DNA from: a virus
Direction: 5' to 3' (one strand)
Length of the DNA: 35,279 nt
IMG/VR virus record: IMGVR_UViG_3300042542_005618
Coordinates: 1-35,279 of that record
Shown: positions 1-6,608 of the stretch, piece by piece
How positions within the stretch are numbered: the first letter of the stretch is position 1
Layout of the letters: each line of letters begins with the position of its first letter
The notes under the pieces: generated by a model
Seen by the model: the letters and a program-made list of their open reading frames with translations, nothing else
What the model was told of the DNA's origin: nothing
The model's database searches: none
Made by a program: the position numbers and the translations under genes

Positions 1-322
1 TGGTGGACTTCACATAGCTGCCGTTTCCGGTAACGGCAACACCCTGCACCACAGTGGAGGAGATCCACTCAGCAGCCTGCCCGCTGGTCGGTGTGCCGCT
101 GTTGCTGACGTTGCCGCCACTGCCAGCCGGGACGTTCACCGTGACGGAGCTGGTTCCGGTTGCCGTGACCCCTGCGCCGGTGAAGTTGATCGAAGTGACT
201 GCGGCGGAAAGCGTCGAGCCCTCGTCCTGCACGGTCAGAGATCCACCCCCTCCCCCAGGCGACTGGTCTACCGTGGCCTGGAGGGTTGTTTCGTCCAGTA
301 CAACAACTGCCGAAATATCCAC
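1..322 (-). CDS. Phage structural/tail fibre-like protein (partial)
   Basis: The gene runs off the left edge, so only about 107 residues of its N-terminal part are seen. The product is Ser/Thr/Gly/Val-rich and low in charge. It carries a Gly-rich stretch (GGGGS), then a stretch with the motif TSINFTGAGVTAT followed by TVNVP. From general knowledge this beta-rich pattern recurs in phage tail fibre and other virion surface proteins. The start is taken as GTG at 322, two bases after the stop of the upstream gene at 325-678, which suggests coupled translation. The reading frame stays open to base 1. It is the most distal gene seen of a leftward structural cluster. The exact virion part is unknown. 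Confidence 0.6.
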   Translation of the reverse strand, partial: MDISAVVVLDETTLQATVDQSPGGGGGSLTVQDEGSTLSAAVTSINFTGAGVTATGTSSVTVNVPAGSGGNVSNSGTPTSGQAAEWISSTVVQGVAVTGNGSYVKST

Positions 323-324
323 TG

Positions 325-678
325 TTACGACGCCCTCCCAAGCCTGGTGATCTCCTGTGTGCCAGCAAAAAGCGGGATGGCCGTCCCGCTGGCTTGCGTG
401 AGGATGATCTCCCAGTAATAACTTCCTGCCGTTAGTGGCAGGATTTGCGGGACAACTCGAAAGACACCACCGGCGGCATTGGTGATCTCAATCCCAGCGT
501 TTACGACGAGATTCAACCTCTCCAGGTTCTCACCGACTCGCCGGTAGACCATGCGCAGCTGCGCACTGGTCAGGTTCAGCGGGGTCCCGACCGGCTGCTG
601 CAGCGATACCGAGTTGATCCCTTCCCACGTGGTGCCTTCGTAGACGGCGGGGAGATCGAGGATTTGCGGCTGTGTCAT
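325..678 (-). CDS. Phage structural protein, head-tail/tail region, unknown
   Basis: This 117-residue protein is acidic to neutral and looks beta-rich, with stretches such as SAQLRMVYRR and GGVFRVVPQI. Small proteins of this kind, often with a BppU-like immunoglobulin-type fold, lie next to tail fibre genes in many siphophages. I infer that role from position and composition only. ATG at 678 is the only sensible start. The next gene (1-322) begins two bases after its stop, so the two are probably cotranslated. No signal peptide or membrane segment is visible. The role call is tentative, but the reading frame is convincing. Confidence 0.6.
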   Translation of the reverse strand: MTQPQILDLPAVYEGTTWEGINSVSLQQPVGTPLNLTSAQLRMVYRRVGENLERLNLVVNAGIEITNAAGGVFRVVPQILPLTAGSYYWEIILTQASGTAIPLFAGTQEITRLGRAS

Positions 679-715
679 AGCTGGCGGGCAGCTGGCGTCA
701 GGCTAGGCCTCGCGA

Positions 716-1012
716 TCAGCTGGCCTTGCCGCCGGGTTTCTTGACAGGTGCCGCTGGAGTGGATGCTTCAGCCAGCAGTGCTTCCCCATCGCCTTCAGCG
801 GGCTCGCTGCTGGCAACCTGGGCCAGATCATCAAACTCCTTCAGCGACTCTTCAAGAGCCGTCTGCGCCGCGGCCACGTGATCATGGCCTGGAGGCAGCT
901 CCATGAGCGTTGGGAGAACCGTGTTCATGGCCCATGCCGCCTCGATCGGGCCGACCTGCTTCAGGAAGGTCAGGAAGTGCTGGGCGGCGTAGGCGCATTC
1001 GTTACGGTTCAT
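716..1012 (-). CDS. Hypothetical phage protein, 98 aa
   Basis: A small protein not matched to a named family. Residues 1-65 (from MNRNECAYAAQHF) look helical and globular. The last 30 residues are an Ala/Pro/Glu-rich tail ending in KKPGGKAS, likely disordered. The start is taken as ATG at 1012. The frame stays open upstream to ATG 1084 and would add 24 residues, but that extension lies across a strong inverted repeat (1043-1082), so the shorter form is preferred. It belongs to the leftward structural cluster, so a minor virion or chaperone role is possible but unproven. Confidence 0.5.
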   Translation of the reverse strand: MNRNECAYAAQHFLTFLKQVGPIEAAWAMNTVLPTLMELPPGHDHVAAAQTALEESLKEFDDLAQVASSEPAEGDGEALLAEASTPAAPVKKPGGKAS

Positions 1013-1042
1013 GGATGGCGACTGTGGATCGCCCTTATGGTA

Positions 1043-1082
1043 GGCATGGCCCTGGTTGGCAATGCCATTGCAGGGCCATGCC
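1043..1082. repeat. Perfect 12-bp inverted repeat with nested palindrome
   Basis: GGCATGGCCCTG at 1043-1054 is the exact reverse complement of CAGGGCCATGCC at 1071-1082. The 16-base loop holds a further palindrome, TGGCA-A-TGCCA. The element lies between two leftward genes (1097-1357 and 716-1012). No T-run follows on either strand, so it is not a typical intrinsic terminator. It could be an intercistronic RNA hairpin for stability or processing, or a protein-binding site. Confidence 0.7.
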
Positions 1083-1096
1083 ATGGGGGCCGCTGC

Positions 1097-1357
1097 TCAC
1101 GGGCGAAGCGGAGCGGCCATGGGTTGTGCAGGCCCATTAAGCGCCGCAATGTCCCGCACGATCGAGAAAGCCACCAGCGCCGTGACCAGCGCCGTGACCA
1201 GGGCCACACCAGATAGGCAGATGGCAATCAGGCCGGCATTGCAGCAAGGGGCAGGGGCTGATCGTTGGGGGCGGCGGGCCCGAAACTGGGGATGCAGAAC
1301 CCGCGCAGAGAGCCGAGAGGCTGGCTTTGGCAGAACAGGGAGAAGGAGTGTGGGCAT
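1097..1357 (-). CDS. Small single-pass membrane protein
   Basis: The 86-residue frame has a basic, proline-rich N-terminal part. One clear hydrophobic helix follows at about residues 41-66 (start AGLIAICLSGVALVT), then a short tail. The DNA of the helix contains a 12-bp tandem duplication (two copies of the unit near 1175-1200) that encodes ALVT-ALVT. The ATG at 1357 lies about 11 bases beyond a copy of the 13-bp motif at 1368-1380, so this gene may lead the leftward cluster. Small membrane proteins near tail genes can be holin-like, but nothing here proves it. The N-terminal third may not be translated if a later alternative start is used. Confidence 0.45.
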   Translation of the reverse strand: MPTLLLPVLPKPASRLSARVLHPQFRARRPQRSAPAPCCNAGLIAICLSGVALVTALVTALVAFSIVRDIAALNGPAQPMAAPLRP

Positions 1358-1367
1358 GTTGAGATCG

Positions 1368-1380
1368 CTACGTTGTGAGT
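1368..1380 (+). promoter_or_regulatory. Putative phage operator motif, copy a
   Basis: CTACGTTGTGAGT fits the consensus C-G/T-ACGTT-A/G-T/C-GA-A/G-N shared with copies at 10981, 11988, 19796 (minus) and 26909. It sits in the gap between the divergent genes 1097-1357 and 1454-1756, where a shared control site would be expected. Confidence 0.5.
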
Positions 1381-1453
1381 GCGCAACAACAATACATCAG
1401 TTCGACTGTGGGGGTATGATCCGACCATCCCCGGACTGAGCCGACCCGGATCA

Positions 1454-1756
1454 ATGACATCGTTTTTCCGCTTTGCGATCACAACCGCCCTGCTGACGCT
1501 CGGCGCCTGCCATGCGGCGCCGGCCCATGCCGGCGTGGGCACTGCGGCCTGGGCCGCGGCCGTTTCGATCTGCCGGGCCCTGGGCGCCGACCTCACCATT
1601 CGCGCCGCCGTGCGCGTGGGGCTTTCCGACAATGCCTACCTCTGGTTTTCAGAGATGCGCGACCCGGCGTTTCAGCAGCTGATGGTGGCCGAAGCCGTCA
1701 GGCAATGCCCTGAGCAGCTGATCCGCGCCGTCAATCAAGGCCGGACGCAGCCATGA
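1454..1756 (+). CDS. Secreted or lipoprotein, unknown function
   Basis: This 100-residue product starts with a clear export signal: charged MTSFFR, a hydrophobic core (FAITTALLTLG), then AC. The LGAC stretch could be a lipobox with lipidated Cys19. Alternatively AHA-G just after could be a signal peptidase I site. The mature part is helical and holds two further cysteines. The start ATG 1454 is preferred over the upstream frame extension because it places the signal peptide at the N terminus. The stop overlaps the ATG of the next gene (ATGA at 1753). It is the first gene of a rightward cargo block; a role in the cell envelope is inferred. Confidence 0.65.
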   Translation: MTSFFRFAITTALLTLGACHAAPAHAGVGTAAWAAAVSICRALGADLTIRAAVRVGLSDNAYLWFSEMRDPAFQQLMVAEAVRQCPEQLIRAVNQGRTQP

Positions 1757-2149
1757 CCCTCGCCCCTATCCATCCGCCAGCCATGGGCCAGCTTGATCCT
1801 GCTGGCTGGCAAGGACATCGAAAACCGCACATGGGAGACCAGGGTGCGAGGGCCGATCTTAATTCATGCGGCTAAAGGTATGACAAAAAGGGAATACATA
1901 AAGGCTAGGGCTTTTGCCAGTTTTGCGACTTGTATCCTTGACCCAGTCAGACTTGATGATCTTGAGCCAGGCCACCTGCCTCGCGGCGGCATCATTGGCA
2001 GCGTAAATCTTGTGGATTGCGTCTACCAGTCCGATTCGCCATGGTTTCAAGGCCCTTATGGGTTTGTCTTGCGCGATCCAGAGCCTCTGTCGTTTATTCC
2101 CTTCAAGGGTCAGCTCGGCTTTTTTGATGTTCCGGGGGTGCAGCCATGA
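1753..2149 (+). CDS. ASCH-domain protein with apparent frameshift near its start
   Basis: The protein matches the ASCH (PUA-like) fold typical of small phage genes: SIRQPWASLILLAGKDIENR, then TRVRGPILIHAAK, and a C-terminal GSVNLVDCV strand. ASCH proteins are thought to bind RNA or modified nucleotides. ATG 1753 overlaps the preceding stop (ATGA) and begins MTLA, but the conserved segment lies in the +1 frame from about 1765. Deleting one C from the CCCC run there would give MTLALSIRQPW, a perfect family N-terminus. Without a frameshift, the frame can only start at TTG 1793, which would lose the RQPW motif. This is either a sequencing error, a real inactivating indel, or +1 frameshifting. The 3' end overlaps the next ATG. 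Confidence 0.7.
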
Positions 2150-2463
2150 GCACCGGCAACCTCCGCACCCTGGCCCGCCTGCTGACCCCGTGGCGCACGA
2201 TCAGGCGGCTGGAAGACGAATTGAACGCAGCGAATAGGCTTTTGGCCGTTTATTGGAGAAATGCAGAGCGCACCGAAGTTGCCCGCCTCCGTCTTCAGAA
2301 CTGCCCCACCCACGGCCAGCAACCAACCGTGGTGGAAGGCGTCTACCTCTGGGCCACCCTGGACGGCATGGCCGGTCCGCTGCCGCCGCTGCCGGAACGG
2401 TTGGCAAAGCGAGAGCAGCTGATGATTACACGGCTGCAGGGTGACCCGGAGGCTCGTTGCTGA
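2146..2463 (+). CDS. Hypothetical phage protein, 105 aa
   Basis: The start ATG 2146 overlaps the stop of the ASCH gene (ATGA). The N-terminal half is basic and helical (LARLLTPWRTIRRLEDELN), and a short coiled coil is possible. The C-terminal half holds LPPLPERLAKREQ and ends in a cysteine. No family is recognised. Its TGA overlaps the ATG of the small frame at 2463, which continues the coupled rightward block. Confidence 0.6.
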   Translation: MSTGNLRTLARLLTPWRTIRRLEDELNAANRLLAVYWRNAERTEVARLRLQNCPTHGQQPTVVEGVYLWATLDGMAGPLPPLPERLAKREQLMITRLQGDPEARC

Positions 2464-2630
2464 TGGCCGCCGCAATGACCCTCCGCGAGGCCATCGCCAG
2501 TCGCCTTACCAGCTACGCGGCTGAGCGCGGACTTCCCCCGTTGGACCCACCGCCAGGGTCTCAAGGACTGCCGCAAACAGCGCCCGCTGCTCCTGCGGTG
2601 TCGCACCTGAAAAAAACTCAGGGTCGCTGA
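2463..2630 (+). CDS. Short ORF, possibly truncated by the recombinase gene
   Basis: This 55-codon frame begins at ATG 2463, overlapping the previous stop (TGATG). The first 15 or so residues (MAAAMTLREAIASRLTSYA) look like a genuine protein start. Beyond about base 2506 the frame runs antisense to the 3' end of the recombinase and becomes Pro/Gln-rich, like a shadow. I infer that a longer cargo gene was cut when the recombinase segment arrived, or that a very short protein is made. The small size leaves this weakly supported. Confidence 0.35.
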   Translation: MAAAMTLREAIASRLTSYAAERGLPPLDPPPGSQGLPQTAPAAPAVSHLKKTQGR

Positions 2631-3810
2631 TCCGTTCGGCATACCCAGCCAGTTCAGGCGCCACCCTCGGCCTTTGCACCAGGCTGTCAATCTCCTTGCG
2701 AAGTTCAACGCAAGCTGAGGAAATAGCCGGGTTACGTCTGGCCAGCCCCTCTAGCTGCTCCAGATCCCGCCGCTTTGCCGCCACCGCCGGATCCTCGTCG
2801 GCGGGCATGGCATACGCTGCCGCCAGGCGATCTGCAGCAGCCACGCACGCCGCCACCGCCAGAGGCATGGCATCAGGTTCCCGGATGGCGCCTTTCTCCT
2901 CGCACAACCGGTGACGGCAACGCCACCATGCCGTATTGCCCGAAATGTTGCGTCGCAAGCTGTGGCCGCACGCAGCGCAGCTCAGCAAACCGGTCAGCCC
3001 ATGGCGAGCTTCACGGCCTCGACCCAGAAAGGTATTGCTGGGCCGCCGCAGGTACATCGCCAGTTCCTGCCAATCCCCCTCACCGATCAGCGGCGGATGC
3101 TGGTCGTAGTGAATCTCTCCCCACCGCTGGCCCCAACTCTTCCCGCTGCCTTTCTGCAGCAGGTGGCCGACGTGCCCCCTGATGCACGGGTTGTAGAACC
3201 ACGCCATCAAATTGGGGGTCGCCGGGGTCCAGCTGCACCAGCTCGGCAGTTCCCGCACCGCCGCTGAAAAGCTTCCCAGCTCCCGCAGCCGCTCCAGCAC
3301 CTTCAACGCCTGGGGCCAATTCTCCGGGTGGGGCTCCAGCCGGTGGTTGGCACCCCCTTGATACCCAAACGGTTTCCGGCGCCGCAGGTGGCGGCCCTGG
3401 GAGCGGTACTGCTCGAACTGCTTCTTCAACCTCAGGCTCAGCATCCGCGACTCCACCTCCGCCATGGTGGTGAGGATCCGGGCCTGCATAAATCCCTGAG
3501 GTGATGCCGCTTCGATGGTGCCGCCGTCGATCGCCGTGACCTTGACCCCCTGGATCCCGCACAGCGCCAGCAGCTCATCGGCAAAGGCGGCGTTTCGGCC
3601 CAGCCGATCGGCCCTGGTGATCACCAGCTCGGCCACGCGGCCAGAACGAACCTCAAGGATCACCTCCGCCAGGCCTGGGCGGGTGTCAACCTTTCCGCTC
3701 TCCATCTCCTCGACAATCCGATCGCAGCCGGCCGCCCGAAGCCTGGCCACCTGGGCAGGGAGGCTGTCCGCCTGCTCCTCCTTCGACACGCGGGCATAGC
3801 CGAGCTTCAT
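2506..3810 (-). CDS. Large serine recombinase / phage integrase (XisF-like)
   Basis: A 434-residue recombinase that would carry out site-specific integration or excision. The catalytic resolvase domain is at about 1-140: YARVS gives nucleophile Ser9 and Arg7, and TRADRLGRN supplies Asp68, Arg69 and Arg72. A recombinase DNA-binding domain follows at about 145-270. A zinc ribbon has Cys278, Cys281, Cys298 and Cys303. A helical, likely coiled-coil region with LEQLEGLARRNPAISS comes near 350-390. The order and size are as in cyanobacterial fdxN-element recombinases. All key residues are present, so it is likely active. It is transcribed against the flanking cargo genes. Its upstream gap (3811-4075) carries an inverted repeat and a partial copy of the shared motif. 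Confidence 0.9.
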   Translation of the reverse strand: MKLGYARVSKEEQADSLPAQVARLRAAGCDRIVEEMESGKVDTRPGLAEVILEVRSGRVAELVITRADRLGRNAAFADELLALCGIQGVKVTAIDGGTIEAASPQGFMQARILTTMAEVESRMLSLRLKKQFEQYRSQGRHLRRRKPFGYQGGANHRLEPHPENWPQALKVLERLRELGSFSAAVRELPSWCSWTPATPNLMAWFYNPCIRGHVGHLLQKGSGKSWGQRWGEIHYDQHPPLIGEGDWQELAMYLRRPSNTFLGRGREARHGLTGLLSCAACGHSLRRNISGNTAWWRCRHRLCEEKGAIREPDAMPLAVAACVAAADRLAAAYAMPADEDPAVAAKRRDLEQLEGLARRNPAISSACVELRKEIDSLVQRPRVAPELAGYAERISDPEFFSGATPQEQRALFAAVLETLAVGPTGEVRAQPRSW

Positions 3811-4075
3811 GGATAGGCTGCGGTGCAGTGGTTTGGGACCTTAGCGCTTTGACGACGTTTTCCTTCGATACCGTCTCATAAGCGCTGCCTTGCGCTGCAA
3901 GGGGTTTCAGTGCCGCCGGCCTTCCATGCCTGCCCTGAGCCGTGCTGATGGCACTGCAAAACGTGGTACGGTTCCGGGGTCAGCAGAAGAGCCATGAGTG
4001 GCCCTGCTGGCACCGCATTACAACTCACCCCGCGCAGGCTCTGAGCAGCCGCCGGGATCCTCATAGGACCGAACC
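3811..4075. promoter_or_regulatory. Divergent control region beside the integrase; possible attachment site
   Basis: This 265-bp gap separates the recombinase from a divergent gene. Visible elements are CGACGTT at 3853-3859 (left half of the shared 13-bp motif) and GTCTCATAAGCGC at 3873-3885. The reverse complement of the latter shares TTATGAGAC plus an RG with the site before the ParB-like gene. A 7-bp inverted repeat, AGCGCTT (3843-3849) / AAGCGCT (3880-3886), flanks the region. Phage attachment sites often sit next to the integrase, but without the host junction an att core cannot be named. No gene is seen. Confidence 0.4.
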
Positions 4076-4537
4076 ATGACCACGATCAGCATCACCGTTC
4101 CCGATCTGAAGACCATCAGCAGGGGGCTCTCCTCCGACTGGGGCCCGACGCTCCATGCCGCTGCCCGCCGCCTGGGGGCGGTGGTGGCCCTGATCTACGC
4201 GCTGGGTTTCATGGCCGGCGAGCGCTGGCACCAGCTCCACGGCCTGGCACGGCTGGGGCTGCCCGGGGGCAACTTGAAAACCTTGCTTACAAGTTCAGCT
4301 CCAGACCAATTTCCTGGCGCCACGGAAATGGTCACCACCCCCGTGGGGCCGAAACCCGTTGCTACCACTAACGGAGCCGAACTTATGCCGGCACCAGATG
4401 CCGCTTCGGTCACCACCCCCGCCAACGTCGCCCCGTCTTCGGTCCGGCGTCTCGCCGCTCAGGGCTGCAGCCAGCGGGTGATCGCCGGCACACTGGGGCT
4501 CACCCGCTACCAGGTCCGCAAGGCCCTCGAGGCCTGA
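4076..4537 (+). CDS. Membrane-associated protein with C-terminal helix-turn-helix
   Basis: This 153-residue protein has a hydrophobic segment at about residues 31-49 (LGAVVALIYALGFMAG). A Pro/Thr/Ala-rich linker follows. The C-terminal domain (about 121-153; SVRRLAAQGCSQRVIAGTLG) ends LTRYQVRKALEA and resembles a resolvase-type or homeodomain-like HTH. A membrane anchor joined to a DNA-binding HTH suggests a membrane-tethered DNA protein or regulator; this is inference. ATG 4076 is the first start. It heads a rightward cargo trio whose next two genes share a duplicated leader. Confidence 0.6.
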   Translation: MTTISITVPDLKTISRGLSSDWGPTLHAAARRLGAVVALIYALGFMAGERWHQLHGLARLGLPGGNLKTLLTSSAPDQFPGATEMVTTPVGPKPVATTNGAELMPAPDAASVTTPANVAPSSVRRLAAQGCSQRVIAGTLGLTRYQVRKALEA

Positions 4538-4560
4538 TCATCCACGGCCCGCCGGAGCCC

Positions 4561-4595
4561 ATCCGGCACGCCTCCCCATCGCACGCTCCCCATGG
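4561..4595 (+). repeat. 35-bp leader repeat, copy 1
   Basis: These 35 bases end in CGCACGCTCCCCATGG, so the repeat includes the start codon of the gene at 4592. It matches 4945-4979 at 32 of 35 positions. Neither copy has a Shine-Dalgarno sequence. Confidence 0.75.
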
Positions 4596-4942
4596 TCACC
4601 TTCATTTCCTTCACCAGCACCGGAGGCCGAATCGGTCGCATCCACTGGGCCAACACTGCCCCCTTCAAAGGCGGCACCATCTGGGGCCAGATGCAGTGGG
4701 ACAAGTTCTGGCCTGCGAAGCCTGAGGAGCTGTTCTCTGCACGCATCCGGCGCTACGCCGAAGTTGTTCTGTCGCTCGGCAAGCAGATGAACCGGGTCTT
4801 GGCAACGGTGAAGCAGGCGGAATACGCTTTTGCTGAGTTTGGCCGGGCATACGCTGCCGCCGCCGTCGAGGCTGGGAAGATCGACAGCCCTTACATCTTC
4901 AACACATCTCTGAAAGAGATAAAGAAACCGCCGCATCGCTGA
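4592..4942 (+). CDS. Hypothetical cargo protein, 116 aa
   Basis: The product begins with a beta-like segment rich in Gly and aromatic residues (VTFISFTSTGGRIGRIHW). A helical part follows (FSARIRRYAEVVLSLGKQM and a second Ala-rich helix), ending in a basic tail. No family is recognised. ATG 4592 lies inside the first copy of the duplicated leader. No Shine-Dalgarno sequence is present. The gene stands alone between two leader copies, like a small expression cassette. Its function is unknown. Confidence 0.6.
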   Translation: MVTFISFTSTGGRIGRIHWANTAPFKGGTIWGQMQWDKFWPAKPEELFSARIRRYAEVVLSLGKQMNRVLATVKQAEYAFAEFGRAYAAAAVEAGKIDSPYIFNTSLKEIKKPPHR

Positions 4943-4944
4943 AT

Positions 4945-4979
4945 ATCCGGCACTCTTCCCCAACGCACGCTCCCCATGG
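4945..4979 (+). repeat. 35-bp leader repeat, copy 2
   Basis: The second copy of the leader at 4561-4595, with three mismatches. It again ends in CTCCCCATGG at the start codon of the following gene (4976). Confidence 0.75.
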
Positions 4980-5248
4980 ACGAATCAGCCACTGCCCGGT
5001 TCAGGGGCTACAGCCACCTGAGGAAAGAGTTCGCCGAGGTGAACATGCCTGGGCATAACTTTGTGCAGCTTGCTGAAACGAGCCGCTGCCTGCACATTCA
5101 CCTGCGATCTGACGGCTCAGTGCCTGATGCAATTCAGGAGCTGTTCGACCGGCTCAACCAAGAAGCCGCCTGGCTGGAGATCACGCAGCAGGAAGACGAC
5201 TCCTTTGCCTTCAGGGTGATCACACCTCCAGCTCCGCCACCTCGATGA
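4976..5248 (+). CDS. Hypothetical cargo protein, 90 aa
   Basis: A 90-residue soluble protein of mixed alpha/beta composition, without recognised motifs. It contains CLHIHLRSDGSV and EEAW-like segments and ends in a Pro-rich PPAPPPR tail. ATG 4976 lies within the second leader repeat. Its 3' end overlaps the convergent head-protein gene by 29 bp, so the Pro-rich tail is partly dictated by that gene. No transcription terminator is visible between them. Its function is unknown. Confidence 0.55.
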   Translation: MDESATARFRGYSHLRKEFAEVNMPGHNFVQLAETSRCLHIHLRSDGSVPDAIQELFDRLNQEAAWLEITQQEDDSFAFRVITPPAPPPR

Positions 5249-6608
5249 CCATGGCCTCATAGGCCTCGCGAGCGGCGGCATTGATCCAGCCCCTGGAGGG
5301 GGTCCACACGGGATCGCCTGATGGCCAAGGCCTGGCGCCGCCGTTGGCCGGGTTGTTCTCGGTGTTGGGTCGGGGGGTGGTGGCCGGCAGGGCGGTGCGC
5401 TCCATCAGGGGGTAGTCCCTGGGCCCCCGGGGCTCGCCGGTGCCGCCGATCGGCCGGTAGGGCCTGATGCCGTTGGCCTGCTCGAACTTCTCGCGAGTCG
5501 CCGCGGCCAGGGCCTGCTGCTGCACCTCCCAACGTTCCTCACGGCTGGCCGCCAGCTGGTTCTGGATCACCAGCGACTCCAGGGTGATCGGGGAGAGGGC
5601 ACACCTGCATCGGGGGTGCAGAGGGGTCTTTACGCTGCCGGCGTAATAGAGGGCCCCCATTCGGGGGGCACAGAACTCACAGACCCGATCGTCAGCGGTG
5701 GCCACGAACCGCACGAAGCCGGCGCCGACGCGGCGGAACGTCCGCTCCCTGGCCTCCCCGGCGGCAATGTGGGTCTCGGTGCGGGCCACGGTCTCGGCCC
5801 GATTCCTGAAGGCGTCGTTGATGTGGGGGAGGCGGGCCTTGAGGTTGCGGGCCAGGGCGCGGCTGTCGACGCCGGTGGCCATCTGGGCAGCGGTCTCGAA
5901 CTGCACGGCATCGCCCCAGTCGCGCCACCAGCGGAAGAAATAGTCCTTCGATGCCCAGACCCGATCGGAGGTGGCGGCGTTGCGCTTGCGGCGGTAGTTG
6001 GCGCTGAGGGTCTTGAAGTCCCGCTCAGAGGCGGCGATGACGGCCCCCAGGTTGAGGAGCCTGGTAAAGCTCTGCCCCTCCTGGTAGGGGCTGCCCGGGG
6101 CCGGCGCATCGGTGGGGGCCGGTGGTGCCGCCGGTGGCAGCTGGGGATCCTGCAGCGACGGGTGGCGGCTGCTGAGCACGGCGGCCGGTGGGAGCATGTC
6201 CCGCGACAGCTCGAGGGCGTACTCAGTCCCCAGATCTTGGGCCCGGTTGTAGAGCTCCGTGAGCTCACGGTTCAGTGCTGCATTGGCTGCCCGATCGGCC
6301 GGGAAGCGGTTGATGATCACCTGCAGGTCCTGGGCCAGCTGGCCTTGCAGGTAGAGGCTGGCCTGATTTTTCTGCAACGGGGTGATCGGCACCGGGCCAT
6401 CCGGGGTGGAGCCCAGGAATGCGCCGGGGGTGGTGGCCGGGTCGTAATCGGGCTGAGCCTCGATCCGCTCCAGGCGGTCCATCAGGCTCCGGATGGTGCG
6501 GCGCAGGGCCTCATTGAAGATGCCCCGCAGCTTCCGCAGCTGCTGGTCCTCCAGGCCCCGCAGCTCCTGGTCGAGCTGCTCGATCAGCTCGATCGATCGG
6601 TCAGCCAT
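5220..6608 (-). CDS. Phage head morphogenesis protein, Mu F / SPP1 gp7 type
   Basis: This 462-residue minor head protein is expected to act with the portal at DNA packaging or head assembly. The N-terminal 120 residues are helical. The conserved Mu F-type domain lies near residues 180-345: ARTETHIAAGEARERTF, then ATADDRVCEFC (Cys310, Cys313), then PLHPRCRCALSPIT (His331, Cys334, Cys336). These probably form a metal or structural site typical of the family. The C-terminal 100 residues are Pro/Gly/Asn-rich and divergent. ATG 6608 overlaps the end of the upstream metallopeptidase gene by 8 bp, so the two are coupled. The position downstream of the portal is classical for this family. Confidence 0.85.
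   Translation of the reverse strand: MADRSIELIEQLDQELRGLEDQQLRKLRGIFNEALRRTIRSLMDRLERIEAQPDYDPATTPGAFLGSTPDGPVPITPLQKNQASLYLQGQLAQDLQVIINRFPADRAANAALNRELTELYNRAQDLGTEYALELSRDMLPPAAVLSSRHPSLQDPQLPPAAPPAPTDAPAPGSPYQEGQSFTRLLNLGAVIAASERDFKTLSANYRRKRNAATSDRVWASKDYFFRWWRDWGDAVQFETAAQMATGVDSRALARNLKARLPHINDAFRNRAETVARTETHIAAGEARERTFRRVGAGFVRFVATADDRVCEFCAPRMGALYYAGSVKTPLHPRCRCALSPITLESLVIQNQLAASREERWEVQQQALAAATREKFEQANGIRPYRPIGGTGEPRGPRDYPLMERTALPATTPRPNTENNPANGGARPWPSGDPVWTPSRGWINAAAREAYEAMVIEVAELEV

Noticed and set aside
54-350. Plus-strand frame at the left edge
   Set aside because: Opposite a minus-strand frame with a recognisable phage tail-type motif that stays open to the edge.
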